A stretch of DNA of 41,062 bases from Oligoflexia bacterium (GCA_903845155.1 CAIMWN010000145.1:1-41062); one strand, 5' to 3'. Shown: positions 8,417 to 17,760, numbered from the stretch's first letter. The notes: a model not told the origin generated them from the letters alone. Program-made: numbers and translations.

Positions 8417-9334
8417 CTAGCCTTGCATACCTTCAAGCGCAGCAATGCGATCTTCAAGTGGTGGATGACTTGAAAAGAACTGCAGAAATCCACCCTTTTT
8501 GCCCGTAATTTGAAAAGCCTGAATTGCCGATGGTGTAGGCTGCGCGTCTTCGATGGGCGTTTCATATGCCCGCTGCAATGAGCGAAGTGCCGCAATCATA
8601 CTGTCACGTCCGGCAAGCTTGGCTCCACCCGCATCGGCTCTAAACTCACGGTGGCGAGAAAACGCAGCAACCACCATGTAGCCTAAAATCGAAAAAAGAA
8701 TTTCAAAAATGGGAGTAAGAATATAGGGCAGATAAGATGGGCCGCGATCATCATCCTTACTTCTTAATGCTTGTGAAATTGCAAAGGAAAGAACACGGGC
8801 CAAGAACATCACAAACGCGTTGATCACTCCTTGAATTAAAGTAAGCGTCACCATATCGCCATTCGCAATGTGCGTAATTTCGTGTCCAAGCACGCCTTCC
8901 AGCTCCTGTTGATTCATCCGCCCAAGCAAGCCAGTGGAAACAGCCACGAGCGCTCGCGATTTGCTAGGCCCGGTGGCGAACGCATTGAGTTCAGGTGAAT
9001 CGTAAATTCCCACTTCAGGCATGGCGGGCAAATGAGCTGAGCGCGCAAGATTTTGAATGATATGTACGAGCTGCTGTAACTCAGGGTCTTGAGTATTGGG
9101 ATCAACTACCTGCACGCCCATCATCATTTTCGCCATAAAGCGAGATAGCGCGAGCGAAATAAACGCACCTACCATCCCCCAGACTAAACAGAAAATGGCA
9201 AGTTGCTGATAGTCGATACCATAATGCGCATTCACGTAACCATGAACACCGAGCAAATTCAGTACAATCGTAATCGTGACAACCACCAATACGTTCACCA
9301 TCAGAAATAGAAAAATTCTTTTCATAAAACCCAT
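8417..9334 (-). CDS. htpX: HtpX membrane zinc metalloprotease
   Basis: A 305-residue M48B protease of inner-membrane quality control, which cleaves misfolded membrane proteins with FtsH. Two N-terminal membrane helices (about 5-25 and 40-62), the zinc motif HEITH, two further hydrophobic stretches (about 160-180 and 195-220) and the third-ligand region EFRADAGG are all present. The C-terminus LEDRIAALEGMQG is typical of HtpX. The start has a strong ribosome binding site (AAGGAGG) in the 30-base gap after the mevalonate kinase gene. It may be the last gene of the long minus-strand unit, or have its own control as a stress gene. Confidence 0.95.
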   Translation of the reverse strand: MGFMKRIFLFLMVNVLVVVTITIVLNLLGVHGYVNAHYGIDYQQLAIFCLVWGMVGAFISLALSRFMAKMMMGVQVVDPNTQDPELQQLVHIIQNLARSAHLPAMPEVGIYDSPELNAFATGPSKSRALVAVSTGLLGRMNQQELEGVLGHEITHIANGDMVTLTLIQGVINAFVMFLARVLSFAISQALRSKDDDRGPSYLPYILTPIFEILFSILGYMVVAAFSRHREFRADAGGAKLAGRDSMIAALRSLQRAYETPIEDAQPTPSAIQAFQITGKKGGFLQFFSSHPPLEDRIAALEGMQG

Positions 9335-9364
9335 GTTGCAGGCCTCCTTGTTCGAGATTTCAAT

Positions 9365-10264
9365 CTAAAATATGGGATTGCTTCTTACTTTGTCAAATTC
9401 ATCTTTGCTGGGCCATAACGCAACCCAAAAACCGCCCAAGCCGGCCCCCGTTAACTTAACGGCGAGTGCACCTTGCTTGAGGAGTTCATGTTTCTGCTCC
9501 ATTAACTCGCTACTGACCAGGCCCCAGACCTCAAAACAGTTCTGTGCTTGATTTATTGCTTGAGCCAGATGAGCTTCCGCATCGCTCGGGTGCTGCAAAA
9601 ACTGCGACAAGGCTACTTTCGCTAATTGAGTCGCCTCACTCATTTGTTCGTCGTAACGCGAAATTTGATGCGGATTTTGCTCCTGCCAATGCTTTACTTT
9701 ATCAATACACTCACGCGTCTGTCCTCGTTTACCAGAATCATAGAGAACAAAACGTGGTAAGTGTTTACGTTCCTGAAGTGGTGCCGCCCGATTTTTAAGT
9801 GAATAAAGAATGGGTTCAGAAAGAGCAATGACACTCACATCCATTCCACTACTTTTGCCGTGAAATACGTCTTCAAGATGAGTCGCGAGTGGAATCCATT
9901 GATTTAAATCAGATTCAGTTTTCCAAATCACCAATCTCGAAATTGCCACACAGAGCGCTGCCGAAGAACCCAGGCCTGCACCAATAGGAATGGTGCTTTG
10001 AATTGCCATTTCTCCGGTAATAGTAAGAGTAATGTGTAACCACTCGAGTGCGCGTTTAATCAGTGCTTGAATTTGCGATTGAAAAGGATTGGCTGTAATG
10101 GTGAGTGTCTTTGAGAGAGGCACGCTTCGATAGGAAAGAGAAAGTGAAAACTCAGGATAAGGAAAAGCGATCGCTTCCTTCCCGCGCAACACACTATGCT
10201 CGCCCGTCAAGACCCATTTTGCAGGTACATTAATGCTAAAATCAGATATTTTCATACTAGACAT
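9365..10264 (-). CDS. mvk: Mevalonate kinase (GHMP kinase)
   Basis: A 299-residue GHMP kinase that phosphorylates mevalonate with ATP in the isoprenoid pathway. Family motifs: the N-terminal PAKWVLTGEHSVLRG, the phosphate-binding loop IPIGAGLGSSAAL, GKSSGMDVSV with the catalytic Asp, and the C-terminal AVKLTGAGLGG. ATG 10264 overlaps the end of the upstream fusion gene. A GTG at 10273 and an ATG at 10255 are alternatives in the same frame. It lies directly after the phosphomevalonate kinase/decarboxylase fusion, so together they cover the three ATP-dependent steps from mevalonate to isopentenyl diphosphate. HMG-CoA synthase and reductase are not in the window. Confidence 0.88.
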   Translation of the reverse strand: MSSMKISDFSINVPAKWVLTGEHSVLRGKEAIAFPYPEFSLSLSYRSVPLSKTLTITANPFQSQIQALIKRALEWLHITLTITGEMAIQSTIPIGAGLGSSAALCVAISRLVIWKTESDLNQWIPLATHLEDVFHGKSSGMDVSVIALSEPILYSLKNRAAPLQERKHLPRFVLYDSGKRGQTRECIDKVKHWQEQNPHQISRYDEQMSEATQLAKVALSQFLQHPSDAEAHLAQAINQAQNCFEVWGLVSSELMEQKHELLKQGALAVKLTGAGLGGFWVALWPSKDEFDKVRSNPIF

Positions 10265-12164
10265 AGTGCGCACCCAAACCCATATGCGATTGGAAAACTT
10301 TTAACGAAGGATCAATTTCTTTGATGGCATGGAGCCAAGAGCTTACCTCCGTGGAGGGCACAAATAAATGCACATTCGCTCCAGCATCCAAAGTCAGCAC
10401 GGCATGCGCTGAAGGTAGATTTGGGTCTTGTTCTTTAATTCTTTGAATCCACTCTCTACTCTTTGGCCTTAAATAACTAAAGGGTGGGTTTGAAGTATGA
10501 AAGAGCTCATGCATATCGAGAGCTTCCTCCAACACCACTTTCTGAAGCTGCGCGAATTCGCCGGCAAAAAGTGCATCTTTTACTTGTTTCAGCCGAACAT
10601 GCGCCCGCTCCATTCTTCCCTCCGAATACAGCGGAGAAGTTTGAACTCGCAAATGCGCTTCCGACGAGGGAATCAATTTCTTTTCCTCTTCAATTAGTAA
10701 AATAAGATCGACCAAATCTAAAGGGGCGCCTTCAATAGCGTGAATTCCTTTTTCTGGAATCCACTCTACCCAAGGTCCGAGCATGGAGCGGCAAGCGCTC
10801 CCTGAACCCTTACTTGCGATTTCAGCCAAGGCTTGCTTGAGATGCGTATTGGTCTGCCATTCGTTCAATAGCTTTGCGCGATCGGCTCCGACAAGAATTG
10901 CCGCCCATGCAAGCGTCAACGCTGCAAAGCTTGAAGCACTGGTAGCGATGCCGGTGCCAGCAGGAACAGTATTACGAGTGAGGATTTCAATTGGGGTTTG
11001 GGGGAAAGAAATTTTAAAACCAAAAGCTTCGAGTGGAGCTCTCCATAGAGATTCATTCCAAAGAAAGGCATCCACTTTAGCTTGTCCAGTAGCTGGAGGA
11101 ACATAGCCGGTCGGATTCCAAATGATTTTTGTTGCCGGGTTCCCAACCACTTCATGAAGGCGATCTTCACGAGAAAGAACGCGCACCCGAGTCGCGGTGC
11201 CCGCCTCATCTAGGGTCACCGAAAGGCTCGAGTTAGCGGGGAGTCCGTTCTTCTTCCCCATGTATTTAATCCACGCAATATTCACTGGCGCAAACGCACT
11301 CGCTTCACGCTTCCAAGTTAACTGGTCTAACTGACCCAAAAATTTTAAACCAAACTTTTCTATCATCGCCTGGGACTCGGCACGCAGAACGTCGCCGTCA
11401 TCATGGGCAACAATGAACACATCATTTAAACCGGCGCCGCATCCTTTTACGCCTAAAACACCAGGCAAAGCTTGAAACTCACGTCTCACCGTATGCGCGA
11501 GCTCGGTCTCTAACCCTTCTCGGTGAATTAACTCGGCCCATTCAGTGAGGAGTTTAAAGCAATGTGCATTTCCCGTTTTCAATTCACTTTTGAATTGGCG
11601 CACCAAACGATCGGCTTCCACTAAATCAATCTTCTTTTTCTTCGCTTCGTGGGTCGCAAGTTTCTGTGCGGGATGACCCTGATATAAATAAATTTTTGAA
11701 AACAAAGGACAGGAAGGGAACGCTTCCACATCCTTTTTGTTGCTGAAACTCCAAAAACCGCTCGGTGCCGCATGCAAGAGTGATTCAAGCTGGACCGCGA
11801 GATCAGCCCCACTCGCTTCCTTAAAATTCTCTTGGTACCACGTGAGTAGTTTTTGGCGATCTGGCAAATGCTGGCTCGTTAAATAAACATAGGCAATCAG
11901 CTCTGCAGTCGAGGTTCCAAAACCCTGCCCGAGCCCCGCCCCACTTAAGTGAATGAGCCGACTTAAATCATTTACTTCGCGATGTTGATCGATATATTTC
12001 CCCACCGGCGATTCATGGTGAAATCGAACTGGTGTCAGTGTACTTGATCGAGTGGAAGAATTGAGATATTCAAAACCTGGTTTCAAAGTAGCAAGAATCG
12101 CAGCACCACCCTCGATGACACTGTACTCACCCATCAAAAAAACTTTTCCAGGAATTTCAATCAT
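10257..12164 (-). CDS. Fused phosphomevalonate kinase - diphosphomevalonate decarboxylase
   Basis: One 635-residue frame holds two GHMP proteins. Residues 1 to about 285 form a kinase domain (PGKVFLMGEYSVIEGG at the start, GFGTSTAEL at 81-89, ASGADLAVQ at 117-125, GVKGCGAG at 237-244), most likely phosphomevalonate kinase since a separate mevalonate kinase follows. From about 288 comes a complete diphosphomevalonate decarboxylase: NIAWIKYMGKKNG, NSSLSVTLDEAGT, GTGIATSASSFAAL (403-416), SGSACRSMLGPWVEW and the C-terminal TLDAGANVHLFV with the catalytic Asp. The linker is short and the frame unbroken. These enzymes are usually encoded by separate genes. The fusion would hand mevalonate diphosphate from one site to the next. 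The gene starts 20 bases after sufB. Confidence 0.88.
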   Translation of the reverse strand: MIEIPGKVFLMGEYSVIEGGAAILATLKPGFEYLNSSTRSSTLTPVRFHHESPVGKYIDQHREVNDLSRLIHLSGAGLGQGFGTSTAELIAYVYLTSQHLPDRQKLLTWYQENFKEASGADLAVQLESLLHAAPSGFWSFSNKKDVEAFPSCPLFSKIYLYQGHPAQKLATHEAKKKKIDLVEADRLVRQFKSELKTGNAHCFKLLTEWAELIHREGLETELAHTVRREFQALPGVLGVKGCGAGLNDVFIVAHDDGDVLRAESQAMIEKFGLKFLGQLDQLTWKREASAFAPVNIAWIKYMGKKNGLPANSSLSVTLDEAGTATRVRVLSREDRLHEVVGNPATKIIWNPTGYVPPATGQAKVDAFLWNESLWRAPLEAFGFKISFPQTPIEILTRNTVPAGTGIATSASSFAALTLAWAAILVGADRAKLLNEWQTNTHLKQALAEIASKGSGSACRSMLGPWVEWIPEKGIHAIEGAPLDLVDLILLIEEEKKLIPSSEAHLRVQTSPLYSEGRMERAHVRLKQVKDALFAGEFAQLQKVVLEEALDMHELFHTSNPPFSYLRPKSREWIQRIKEQDPNLPSAHAVLTLDAGANVHLFVPSTEVSSWLHAIKEIDPSLKVFQSHMGLGAHYV

Positions 12165-12184
12165 TGAGAATAAGCAGGATAGAA

Positions 12185-13618
12185 TTATCCCACCGCTCCT
12201 TCAAGTTTAAGCTCAAGGAGTCGATTTGCTTCGAGCGCAAATTCCATCGGCAGCTGCTTGAACACTTCGTCGCAGTATCCATTGATGATCAGTTTAATGG
12301 CTTCTTCGGTTTCAATTCCACGCGCTTGAAGATAAAAAAGCTGCTCCTCAGATACTTTTGATGCTGTGGCTTCATGTTCTACTACCGCAGTTTTGTTACG
12401 AACCTCGATAAAAGGAATGGTGTTCGCATGGCAATGGCTACCAATCAGGAGCGAATCACATTGGGTATGATTGCGAGCATTCTGGGCCGAAGGCAAAACC
12501 ACTACAGCACCACGATAGGTGTTTTTTCCGTGCCCGGTAGAAATTCCCTTTGAGAGAATACGGCTTTTGGTATTTTTCCCGATATGAATCATTTTAGTGC
12601 CGGTATCGGCTTGCATGCGCTCATTGGTAATGGCCACCGAATAAAACTCACCGTTTGAATCATCGCCTTCTAAGATACAGCTTGGGTATTTCCAAGTAAT
12701 GGAAGAACCGACTTCGACTTGAGTCCAAGAAATTTTGGAACGCTTGCCTTTACATAATCCACGCTTCGTCACAAAATTATAAATCCCACCTTTACCCGTC
12801 TCATCACCTGAATACCAATTTTGAACGGTGGTATATTTAATGGTGGCGTCGTCGAGAGCAATAAGTTCAACGATCGCCGCATGGAGTTGATTCTCATCCC
12901 GCATCGGCGCGGTACACCCCTCCATGTAGCTCACTTCACTGCCTTCATCTGCAATGATCAAAGTGCGCTCAAACTGACCAGTTCCTTGGGCATTAATTCT
13001 AAAATAAGTGGAAAGATCCATCGGGCACTTCACGCCTTTTGGAATATAAACAAAGGATCCGTCACTAAAAACTGCAGAATTAAGTGCGCCGTAATAATTA
13101 TCCGCAACCGGCACTACCGTGCCTAAGTATTTTTTCACTAACTCTGGGTGTTCACGAAGTGCTTCACTGATCGAACAAAAGATCACGCCAATTTTTTTCA
13201 ATTCTTCACGGTGCGTGGTCACTACCGACACCGAATCAAACACGGCATCTACGGCAACTCCTGCAAGCATTTTCTGTTCATGAAGGGGAATCCCGAGTTT
13301 CGCATAGGTCTCAAGCAACTTAGGATCGACTTCATCTAAACTGCTTAATTTAGGTTTTTGCTTCGGTGATGAGTAATAAACGATGTCTTGGAAATTGATG
13401 TCGGGGAAGGTGACATCAGCCCAGGTCGGGACCTTCATTTTTTTCCAAGTTTCAAATGCTTTCAGACGGAACTCAAGCATAAATGCCGGCTCTTCTTTTC
13501 GGGCTGAAATAAACTTAATCGTACTATCGTCTAAACCCGGTGGAAGTCGATCTTCTTCGATGTCTGTTACGAACCCGTATTTTGAGTAATCCCTATTATT
13601 AAAAGTTTCATCACTCAT
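12185..13618 (-). CDS. sufB: SufB, Fe-S cluster assembly scaffold subunit
   Basis: A 477-residue core subunit of the SufBCD complex, on which new Fe-S clusters are built. Length is normal for SufB. The key C-terminal region is intact: [14 protein letters not shown], the Cys of SHCHANT (equivalent to the catalytic Cys of E. coli SufB) and the Glu of VEHEAT. It is the last suf gene of the operon here, separated from sufC by four genes, whereas sufB usually precedes or adjoins sufC. It is followed after 20 bases by the mevalonate fusion gene. Confidence 0.96.
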   Translation of the reverse strand: MSDETFNNRDYSKYGFVTDIEEDRLPPGLDDSTIKFISARKEEPAFMLEFRLKAFETWKKMKVPTWADVTFPDINFQDIVYYSSPKQKPKLSSLDEVDPKLLETYAKLGIPLHEQKMLAGVAVDAVFDSVSVVTTHREELKKIGVIFCSISEALREHPELVKKYLGTVVPVADNYYGALNSAVFSDGSFVYIPKGVKCPMDLSTYFRINAQGTGQFERTLIIADEGSEVSYMEGCTAPMRDENQLHAAIVELIALDDATIKYTTVQNWYSGDETGKGGIYNFVTKRGLCKGKRSKISWTQVEVGSSITWKYPSCILEGDDSNGEFYSVAITNERMQADTGTKMIHIGKNTKSRILSKGISTGHGKNTYRGAVVVLPSAQNARNHTQCDSLLIGSHCHANTIPFIEVRNKTAVVEHEATASKVSEEQLFYLQARGIETEEAIKLIINGYCDEVFKQLPMEFALEANRLLELKLEGAVG

Positions 13619-13624
13619 GATTTT

Positions 13625-13930
13625 TCACCAAATTCCTAGTCTGTCTTTTACTTCATCTGATGCCATGGTTTTAGGATCCCATTTTGGCTCAAATACTAAT
13701 TTTACTTCTGCATCCGTGATTCCCGGATATTCAAGTAGACGAGTCTTCACATTACCAATAAAGACATCTGCTACCGGGCAGTGCGGACTCGTGAGAGTCA
13801 TCACTACATCTGCTTTCTTACCATCGTCAGAAAGTTTCGCTTCATAGACCAGACCAAGATCAATGATCGAAATAAACATTTCTGGATCTTGAACTGGGCG
13901 CAACCATTCTAAAATTTCTGCTGGATTCAT
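13625..13930 (-). CDS. sufT: SufT-like MIP18/DUF59 Fe-S maturation protein
   Basis: A 101-residue MIP18-family protein. The family hallmarks are the opening helix with DPEM and IDLGLVYE, the conserved Cys in TLTSPHCPVAD, and the C-terminal FEPKWDPKTM and LGIW. SufT-type proteins help mature Fe-S proteins and often sit in suf operons. The start ATG at 13930 forms an ATGA overlap with the sufU stop. A longer frame reading back into sufU would add residues outside the family. sufB follows after 6 bases. Confidence 0.88.
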   Translation of the reverse strand: MNPAEILEWLRPVQDPEMFISIIDLGLVYEAKLSDDGKKADVVMTLTSPHCPVADVFIGNVKTRLLEYPGITDAEVKLVFEPKWDPKTMASDEVKDRLGIW

Positions 13931-14373
13931 GCGTCGAGTGCTTTCTTGAGTGTAGTCCAGGCAAGAAGCGCACACTTGATGCGCACTGGAAAGCGTCTGA
14001 TTCCGTATAGGGCTACGAGATCTTCTTCAGAGGTATCACTCGGAAGCCCTGGAACATTTTCAGCGCCTTGCATTTTTTGTCGAAACGCTTCAATTAACTG
14101 GAGCGCCTCTTCGCGGGAGTGCCCTTTCACTAATTCAGTCATCATACTCGCCGATGCCAAACAAATAGAACACCCTTCGCCCTCAAAACTACACTGGTCA
14201 ATCATGGGGCAAGCCGATTCCGCGTCTTTAACGAGTACCGACACCGCCACCTGATCGCCACAAAGTGGATTATACCCCTGCTCTACTTTAGTGGGGTGAT
14301 CAATCTTTCCAAAATTACGGGGAGACTCATAATGGTCGGCTAGAATCTCACCAAATACATCACGATAACTCAT
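13927..14373 (-). CDS. sufU: SufU, zinc-dependent sulfur acceptor
   Basis: A 148-residue IscU/SufU-fold protein. The three conserved cysteines are in NPLCGDQ, GCSICLAS and RIKCALLAW, with the conserved Asp after the first. The insertion before the last Cys (QGAENVPGLPSD region) is the SufU-type insert rather than IscU. In studied systems SufU binds zinc and takes persulfide sulfur from SufS. It lies directly downstream of sufS with an ATGA overlap, which fits that partnership. SufU is typical of Gram-positive bacteria but also occurs in other lineages. Confidence 0.92.
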   Translation of the reverse strand: MSYRDVFGEILADHYESPRNFGKIDHPTKVEQGYNPLCGDQVAVSVLVKDAESACPMIDQCSFEGEGCSICLASASMMTELVKGHSREEALQLIEAFRQKMQGAENVPGLPSDTSEEDLVALYGIRRFPVRIKCALLAWTTLKKALDA

Positions 14374-15644
14374 ACAATCCCCCTCTTCCCCTGCGCCTGA
14401 GTGATGGGTGTGGGTTTTACTTTTCTAGCGAAAAAAACTTGAGAATCCTTCAATGCCTGAATGAAAATAGCAGCTTCTTCCATATTATTATAAAAGCTAA
14501 AACTAGCCCTACATGTCGCAGGGAGGCCGAGCTTCATCATCAAAGGATGTGCGCAGTGATGACCTGCCCGAACTGAAATTCCCTGCATATCTAAAAATGT
14601 CGCCAAATCATGGGCGTGCACGCCTTCAATCGCGACACTAAAGATAGGCGCGCGATGATGCACTTCTGCAGGCCCCAAGAGTCGCACTCCCGGAACATTT
14701 TTTAATTCATCTAAGACATACTCCGTAATTTTCGCTTCGTAAGATTCAATCCGAACCCTACCTTGAGTCTCAATATAATCAATCGCAGCGCCAAAACCAA
14801 TCACCCCTGCGATATCGGGAGTACCGGCTTCAAATTTATGAGGAAGTTCATTCCACTCTGAATCAAAATCGCCCACGTGGCTAATCATGTTTCCGCCCAC
14901 TTGATAGGGAGGCATCTTTTCTAACAGTGCCTCACGGCCCCATAAAATACCGACGCCGGTTGGTCCGCATAATTTGTGTGAAGAGAACGCTAGAAAATCA
15001 ATCGGCCCCAGGCGTTCAATCGTCACTTCACCGTGAGCGATCCCTTGAGCGGCATCCACGACCACTACTGAACCCACCATTTTAAAACGTGCCGCGAGAG
15101 AAGAAATGGGATTCACCACGCCCGTCACATTACTTAAAAGCGAGACGGCTACAATCTTGGGTCTCAGAGCAAGTACACGATCCACTTCTTTTGGATCTAA
15201 CCTGAGATCACTCGTTAACTCAATAATCTCAAAACGTGCGCCTTTTCGTTTCGCAAGCTGCTGCCAAGGCACAAAGTTCGCATGATGCTCCATGCGTGTC
15301 ACTGCAATGACGTCGCCTTTGTTAATGTGGTGTTCACCATAACTAGAAGCAATAAGATTGATTGATTCAGTCGTGCCTTTTGTAAAAATGATTTCGCGTT
15401 CAGAACTCGCTCCGATAAAACGCTCTATTTTGCCTCTCACCGACTCAAAAGCATCCGTCGCTTCTTGACTTAAGTGATAGACTCCCCGATGAACATTTGC
15501 GTTCATTTGGGTATAGTATTTGATGGTCGCATCGACGACTTTTTTAGGCCGTTGCGAAGTGGATGCGTTATCGAGATAGCAAAGCTTCTTCCCATCAATG
15601 ACACGCTCTAAATTTGGAAAATCCTTTCTAACGATCTCATTCAT
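14370..15644 (-). CDS. sufS: SufS, cysteine desulfurase
   Basis: A 424-residue PLP enzyme that takes sulfur from cysteine and passes it to SufU. The PLP lysine is in FSSHKLCGPTG, the catalytic persulfide Cys in RAGHHCAHPLM, and the N-terminal YLDNASTSQRP and NVHRGVYHLS are typical of type II desulfurases. It overlaps sufD upstream and sufU downstream by 4 bases each. The C-terminus carries an extra basic tail of about 20 residues (ARKVKPTPITQAQGKRG) not usual in SufS. Confidence 0.95.
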   Translation of the reverse strand: MNEIVRKDFPNLERVIDGKKLCYLDNASTSQRPKKVVDATIKYYTQMNANVHRGVYHLSQEATDAFESVRGKIERFIGASSEREIIFTKGTTESINLIASSYGEHHINKGDVIAVTRMEHHANFVPWQQLAKRKGARFEIIELTSDLRLDPKEVDRVLALRPKIVAVSLLSNVTGVVNPISSLAARFKMVGSVVVVDAAQGIAHGEVTIERLGPIDFLAFSSHKLCGPTGVGILWGREALLEKMPPYQVGGNMISHVGDFDSEWNELPHKFEAGTPDIAGVIGFGAAIDYIETQGRVRIESYEAKITEYVLDELKNVPGVRLLGPAEVHHRAPIFSVAIEGVHAHDLATFLDMQGISVRAGHHCAHPLMMKLGLPATCRASFSFYNNMEEAAIFIQALKDSQVFFARKVKPTPITQAQGKRGIV

Positions 15645-16450
15645 GAAGAAAAGCCCTCCTCGTGCACTCCCATTTCGATTTCTAATTTGGTCCGGACGGA
15701 CTCATCCGAAATCCAATCTAAGACTTGATGTAAGAACCCACTCGTGAGCATATTCTCGGCAGTGTCTCGGTCAATTCCACGACTCTGCAAGTACATAAAC
15801 TGTTCGGGTTCAAGCGTGCTCGTACTACTTCCATGGGCACACTTTACTTCGTCATTGGCGATGAGTAATTTAGGAAAACTATCGACAGTTCCTTTTTCTG
15901 AAAGGATCAAATTTTTGTTTTTCTGAAATGCTTCCGTATGATGGGCATTTTCTTTAATACTGACCAATCCGTTAAAAATGGAATGAGCCTGATCACGCAC
16001 CACGCACCACGCAGTGAGTTCACTTCTGGTGTGAGGAACTGAATGGATCGAATGAACTTCGAATGAAAACTTCTGTCTGAGTTTTGCGTTTTGAAGTCCG
16101 CGAATTTGAATATCAGAACCTTCGCCCATACACTGGGTTTCAATTTTGAGATGGGAAAGCGATGCACCCTGCTGAATAAAGGTAAGTTTAATACTCGCAT
16201 TCTTTTCTGCGATGACTTTCACTTGTGCAAGCGAAGAAGCATCCAATGGCAAGTTTTGAAAAAGCACATACTCTAAATGCGCGCCTTCTTCGGCCCTAAT
16301 CGTAAAGTGCGCTACACCACTAGGAGTGACTTCATTCCACATTTTTACATCGAACTTTTTAGTGTTTTTCGGTGCAACCCACGACTGCTTAAATGAGTTT
16401 GCCTCATTTAGCCTTGCTTCTGCATCTTTAAAAAGAACTGGCTCTTTCAT
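15641..16450 (-). CDS. sufD: SufD, Fe-S assembly subunit, short form
   Basis: A 269-residue SufB/SufD-family protein. The C-terminal part is clearly SufD: VKCAHGSSTSTLEPEQFMYL and LQSRGIDRDTAENML, with the His of CAHG that contributes to the SufB-SufD site. The usual SufD is above 400 residues, so much of the N-terminal helical domain is missing and mainly the beta-helix core remains. The start directly abuts the sufC stop and no further coding sequence is available upstream, so this is a true short version and not a wrong start. The gene is intact, with no sign of decay. Confidence 0.88.
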   Translation of the reverse strand: MKEPVLFKDAEARLNEANSFKQSWVAPKNTKKFDVKMWNEVTPSGVAHFTIRAEEGAHLEYVLFQNLPLDASSLAQVKVIAEKNASIKLTFIQQGASLSHLKIETQCMGEGSDIQIRGLQNAKLRQKFSFEVHSIHSVPHTRSELTAWCVVRDQAHSIFNGLVSIKENAHHTEAFQKNKNLILSEKGTVDSFPKLLIANDEVKCAHGSSTSTLEPEQFMYLQSRGIDRDTAENMLTSGFLHQVLDWISDESVRTKLEIEMGVHEEGFSS

Positions 16451-17191
16451 CTATGCTCCCGCCACCCAATCATAACCTTGCTCTTCCAGTTTGAGCGCAA
16501 GATCAGCCCCACCCGTTTGAAGAATTCTCCCATCACCAAACACGTGAACTACATCTGGTTTGATATAGTTCAGCATTCGCTGATAGTGCGTAATGACTAA
16601 TAGCCCGCGATCTGCAGAACGATAATTTTGCAAATTCTCAGAAACAATACGAAGCGCGTCGATATCAAGCCCAGAATCGGTTTCGTCGAGAACCGCCATC
16701 TTAGGCTGAAGTAGACGCAACTGAAGAGTTTCAAGTCGCTTTTTCTCGCCACCGCTAAAACCTTCATTTAAAGACCGAGTCATAAAGCTTTCCGGAATGG
16801 CCAAAGATTTTAATTCTTCTTTAATCAATGCACGGAATTGACTAGGTTGTAACTCGCTGCCGCGAACTGCCTTCATGGACGCGCGAAGAAAAGAAGCCAC
16901 ACTCACACCTGGGATCGCCACCGGATATTGGAACGCGAGAAACAAACGTCTGCGAGCGCGCTCTTCAGGCTTTAAGTGAGTAATGTCTTCCCCATCGAGT
17001 AATATCTTACCCGCGAGGACTTCATACTTAGGATGTCCCATTAACGTGTATGCCAGCGTAGTTTTGCCGGTTCCATTTCTGCCCATAATGGCATGCACTT
17101 CACCACGGTTCACCTTCAGGTTTACACCGGTTAAAACTTTTTTGCCTTCAACTGCAACTTGTAAATCTTGAATTTCAAATAATGTGCTCAT
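16451..17191 (-). CDS. sufC: SufC, ABC-type ATPase of the SufBCD complex
   Basis: A 246-residue soluble ABC ATPase that drives conformational change in SufBCD. Walker A is GRNGTGKT, the signature is NEGFSGGEKKR, and Walker B is MAVLDETDSGLD. The switch His is in LVITHY. The ETDSGLD form is characteristic of SufC. It is the first structural gene after the Rrf2 regulator, overlapping it by ATGA. Confidence 0.96.
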   Translation of the reverse strand: MSTLFEIQDLQVAVEGKKVLTGVNLKVNRGEVHAIMGRNGTGKTTLAYTLMGHPKYEVLAGKILLDGEDITHLKPEERARRRLFLAFQYPVAIPGVSVASFLRASMKAVRGSELQPSQFRALIKEELKSLAIPESFMTRSLNEGFSGGEKKRLETLQLRLLQPKMAVLDETDSGLDIDALRIVSENLQNYRSADRGLLVITHYQRMLNYIKPDVVHVFGDGRILQTGGADLALKLEEQGYDWVAGA

Positions 17192-17760
17192 GATTGTTTC
17201 TCGGCTTCTCTTGCTGTGGTTTCCTTTAAAGCATTTTCTTTCATGCTATTCCCGTTAAATTTTTTCTCTTTGAGCGCCCGCGCTTCGCGAAACTGCTCGA
17301 CATTTCTTTTGGCAATGGCCTCGGTTTTCTTCCTGGTATCTTGCTCAGTCAGAAGCAAATCTTGAAGCGTCATTTCACGCGTAAATTCTTCCACATACTG
17401 AGACAGGACTTGCCAAAAAGGACGAATCGCACAGCCATCATGACGAAGGCAGGTTTCTGATTTGCCTGAGAACGACTTACAAAACTCATCTGAGAAGCGG
17501 CGCTTGCTGCTCAATGCATCGAAAACCTCTTTAAGGGTGATTTCATGCGGCTCTCGCTCAAGCGCAAAACCGCCTTTCATCCCGCGCACGGTGCGTACGA
17601 GATTCGCCTTTTTCAAATGAAGCATGAATTTAGAAACATACTCCACTGAAAGGCCTTCGAGTTCTGCAATTTCCGGTGCAGACAAGGTCTCATTGGGCTT
17701 GAGTCCCGCCAAACGAACCGCACACCTTAGGCCATATTCTTCAAGCGCTGATACATTCAT
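17188..17760 (-). CDS. Rrf2-family regulator of the suf operon (IscR/SufR-like)
   Basis: A 190-residue transcription factor. The N-terminal winged helix-turn-helix (residues 1-75) includes the Rrf2 hallmark YGLRCAVRLA and LVRTVRGMKGGFAL. A cysteine cluster follows (EFCKSF, ETCLRHDGC), with spacings of 9 and 6 residues, suited to binding an Fe-S cluster. The C-terminal 50 residues are charged and lack family similarity. As first gene of the suf operon it is very likely an autoregulator that senses Fe-S status, as IscR does. The target site is not known, but a dyad overlaps the predicted -10. Confidence 0.88.
   Translation of the reverse strand: MNVSALEEYGLRCAVRLAGLKPNETLSAPEIAELEGLSVEYVSKFMLHLKKANLVRTVRGMKGGFALEREPHEITLKEVFDALSSKRRFSDEFCKSFSGKSETCLRHDGCAIRPFWQVLSQYVEEFTREMTLQDLLLTEQDTRKKTEAIAKRNVEQFREARALKEKKFNGNSMKENALKETTAREAEKQS

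Noticed and set aside
10783-11106. Plus-strand open frame inside the fusion gene
   Set aside because: It lies wholly opposite a well-conserved decarboxylase domain, has no recognisable content, and is a shadow frame.
10257-12164. The mevalonate fusion as a sequencing error joining two genes
   Set aside because: The linker is in frame with no repeated or out-of-frame segment, and both domains are complete at the join.
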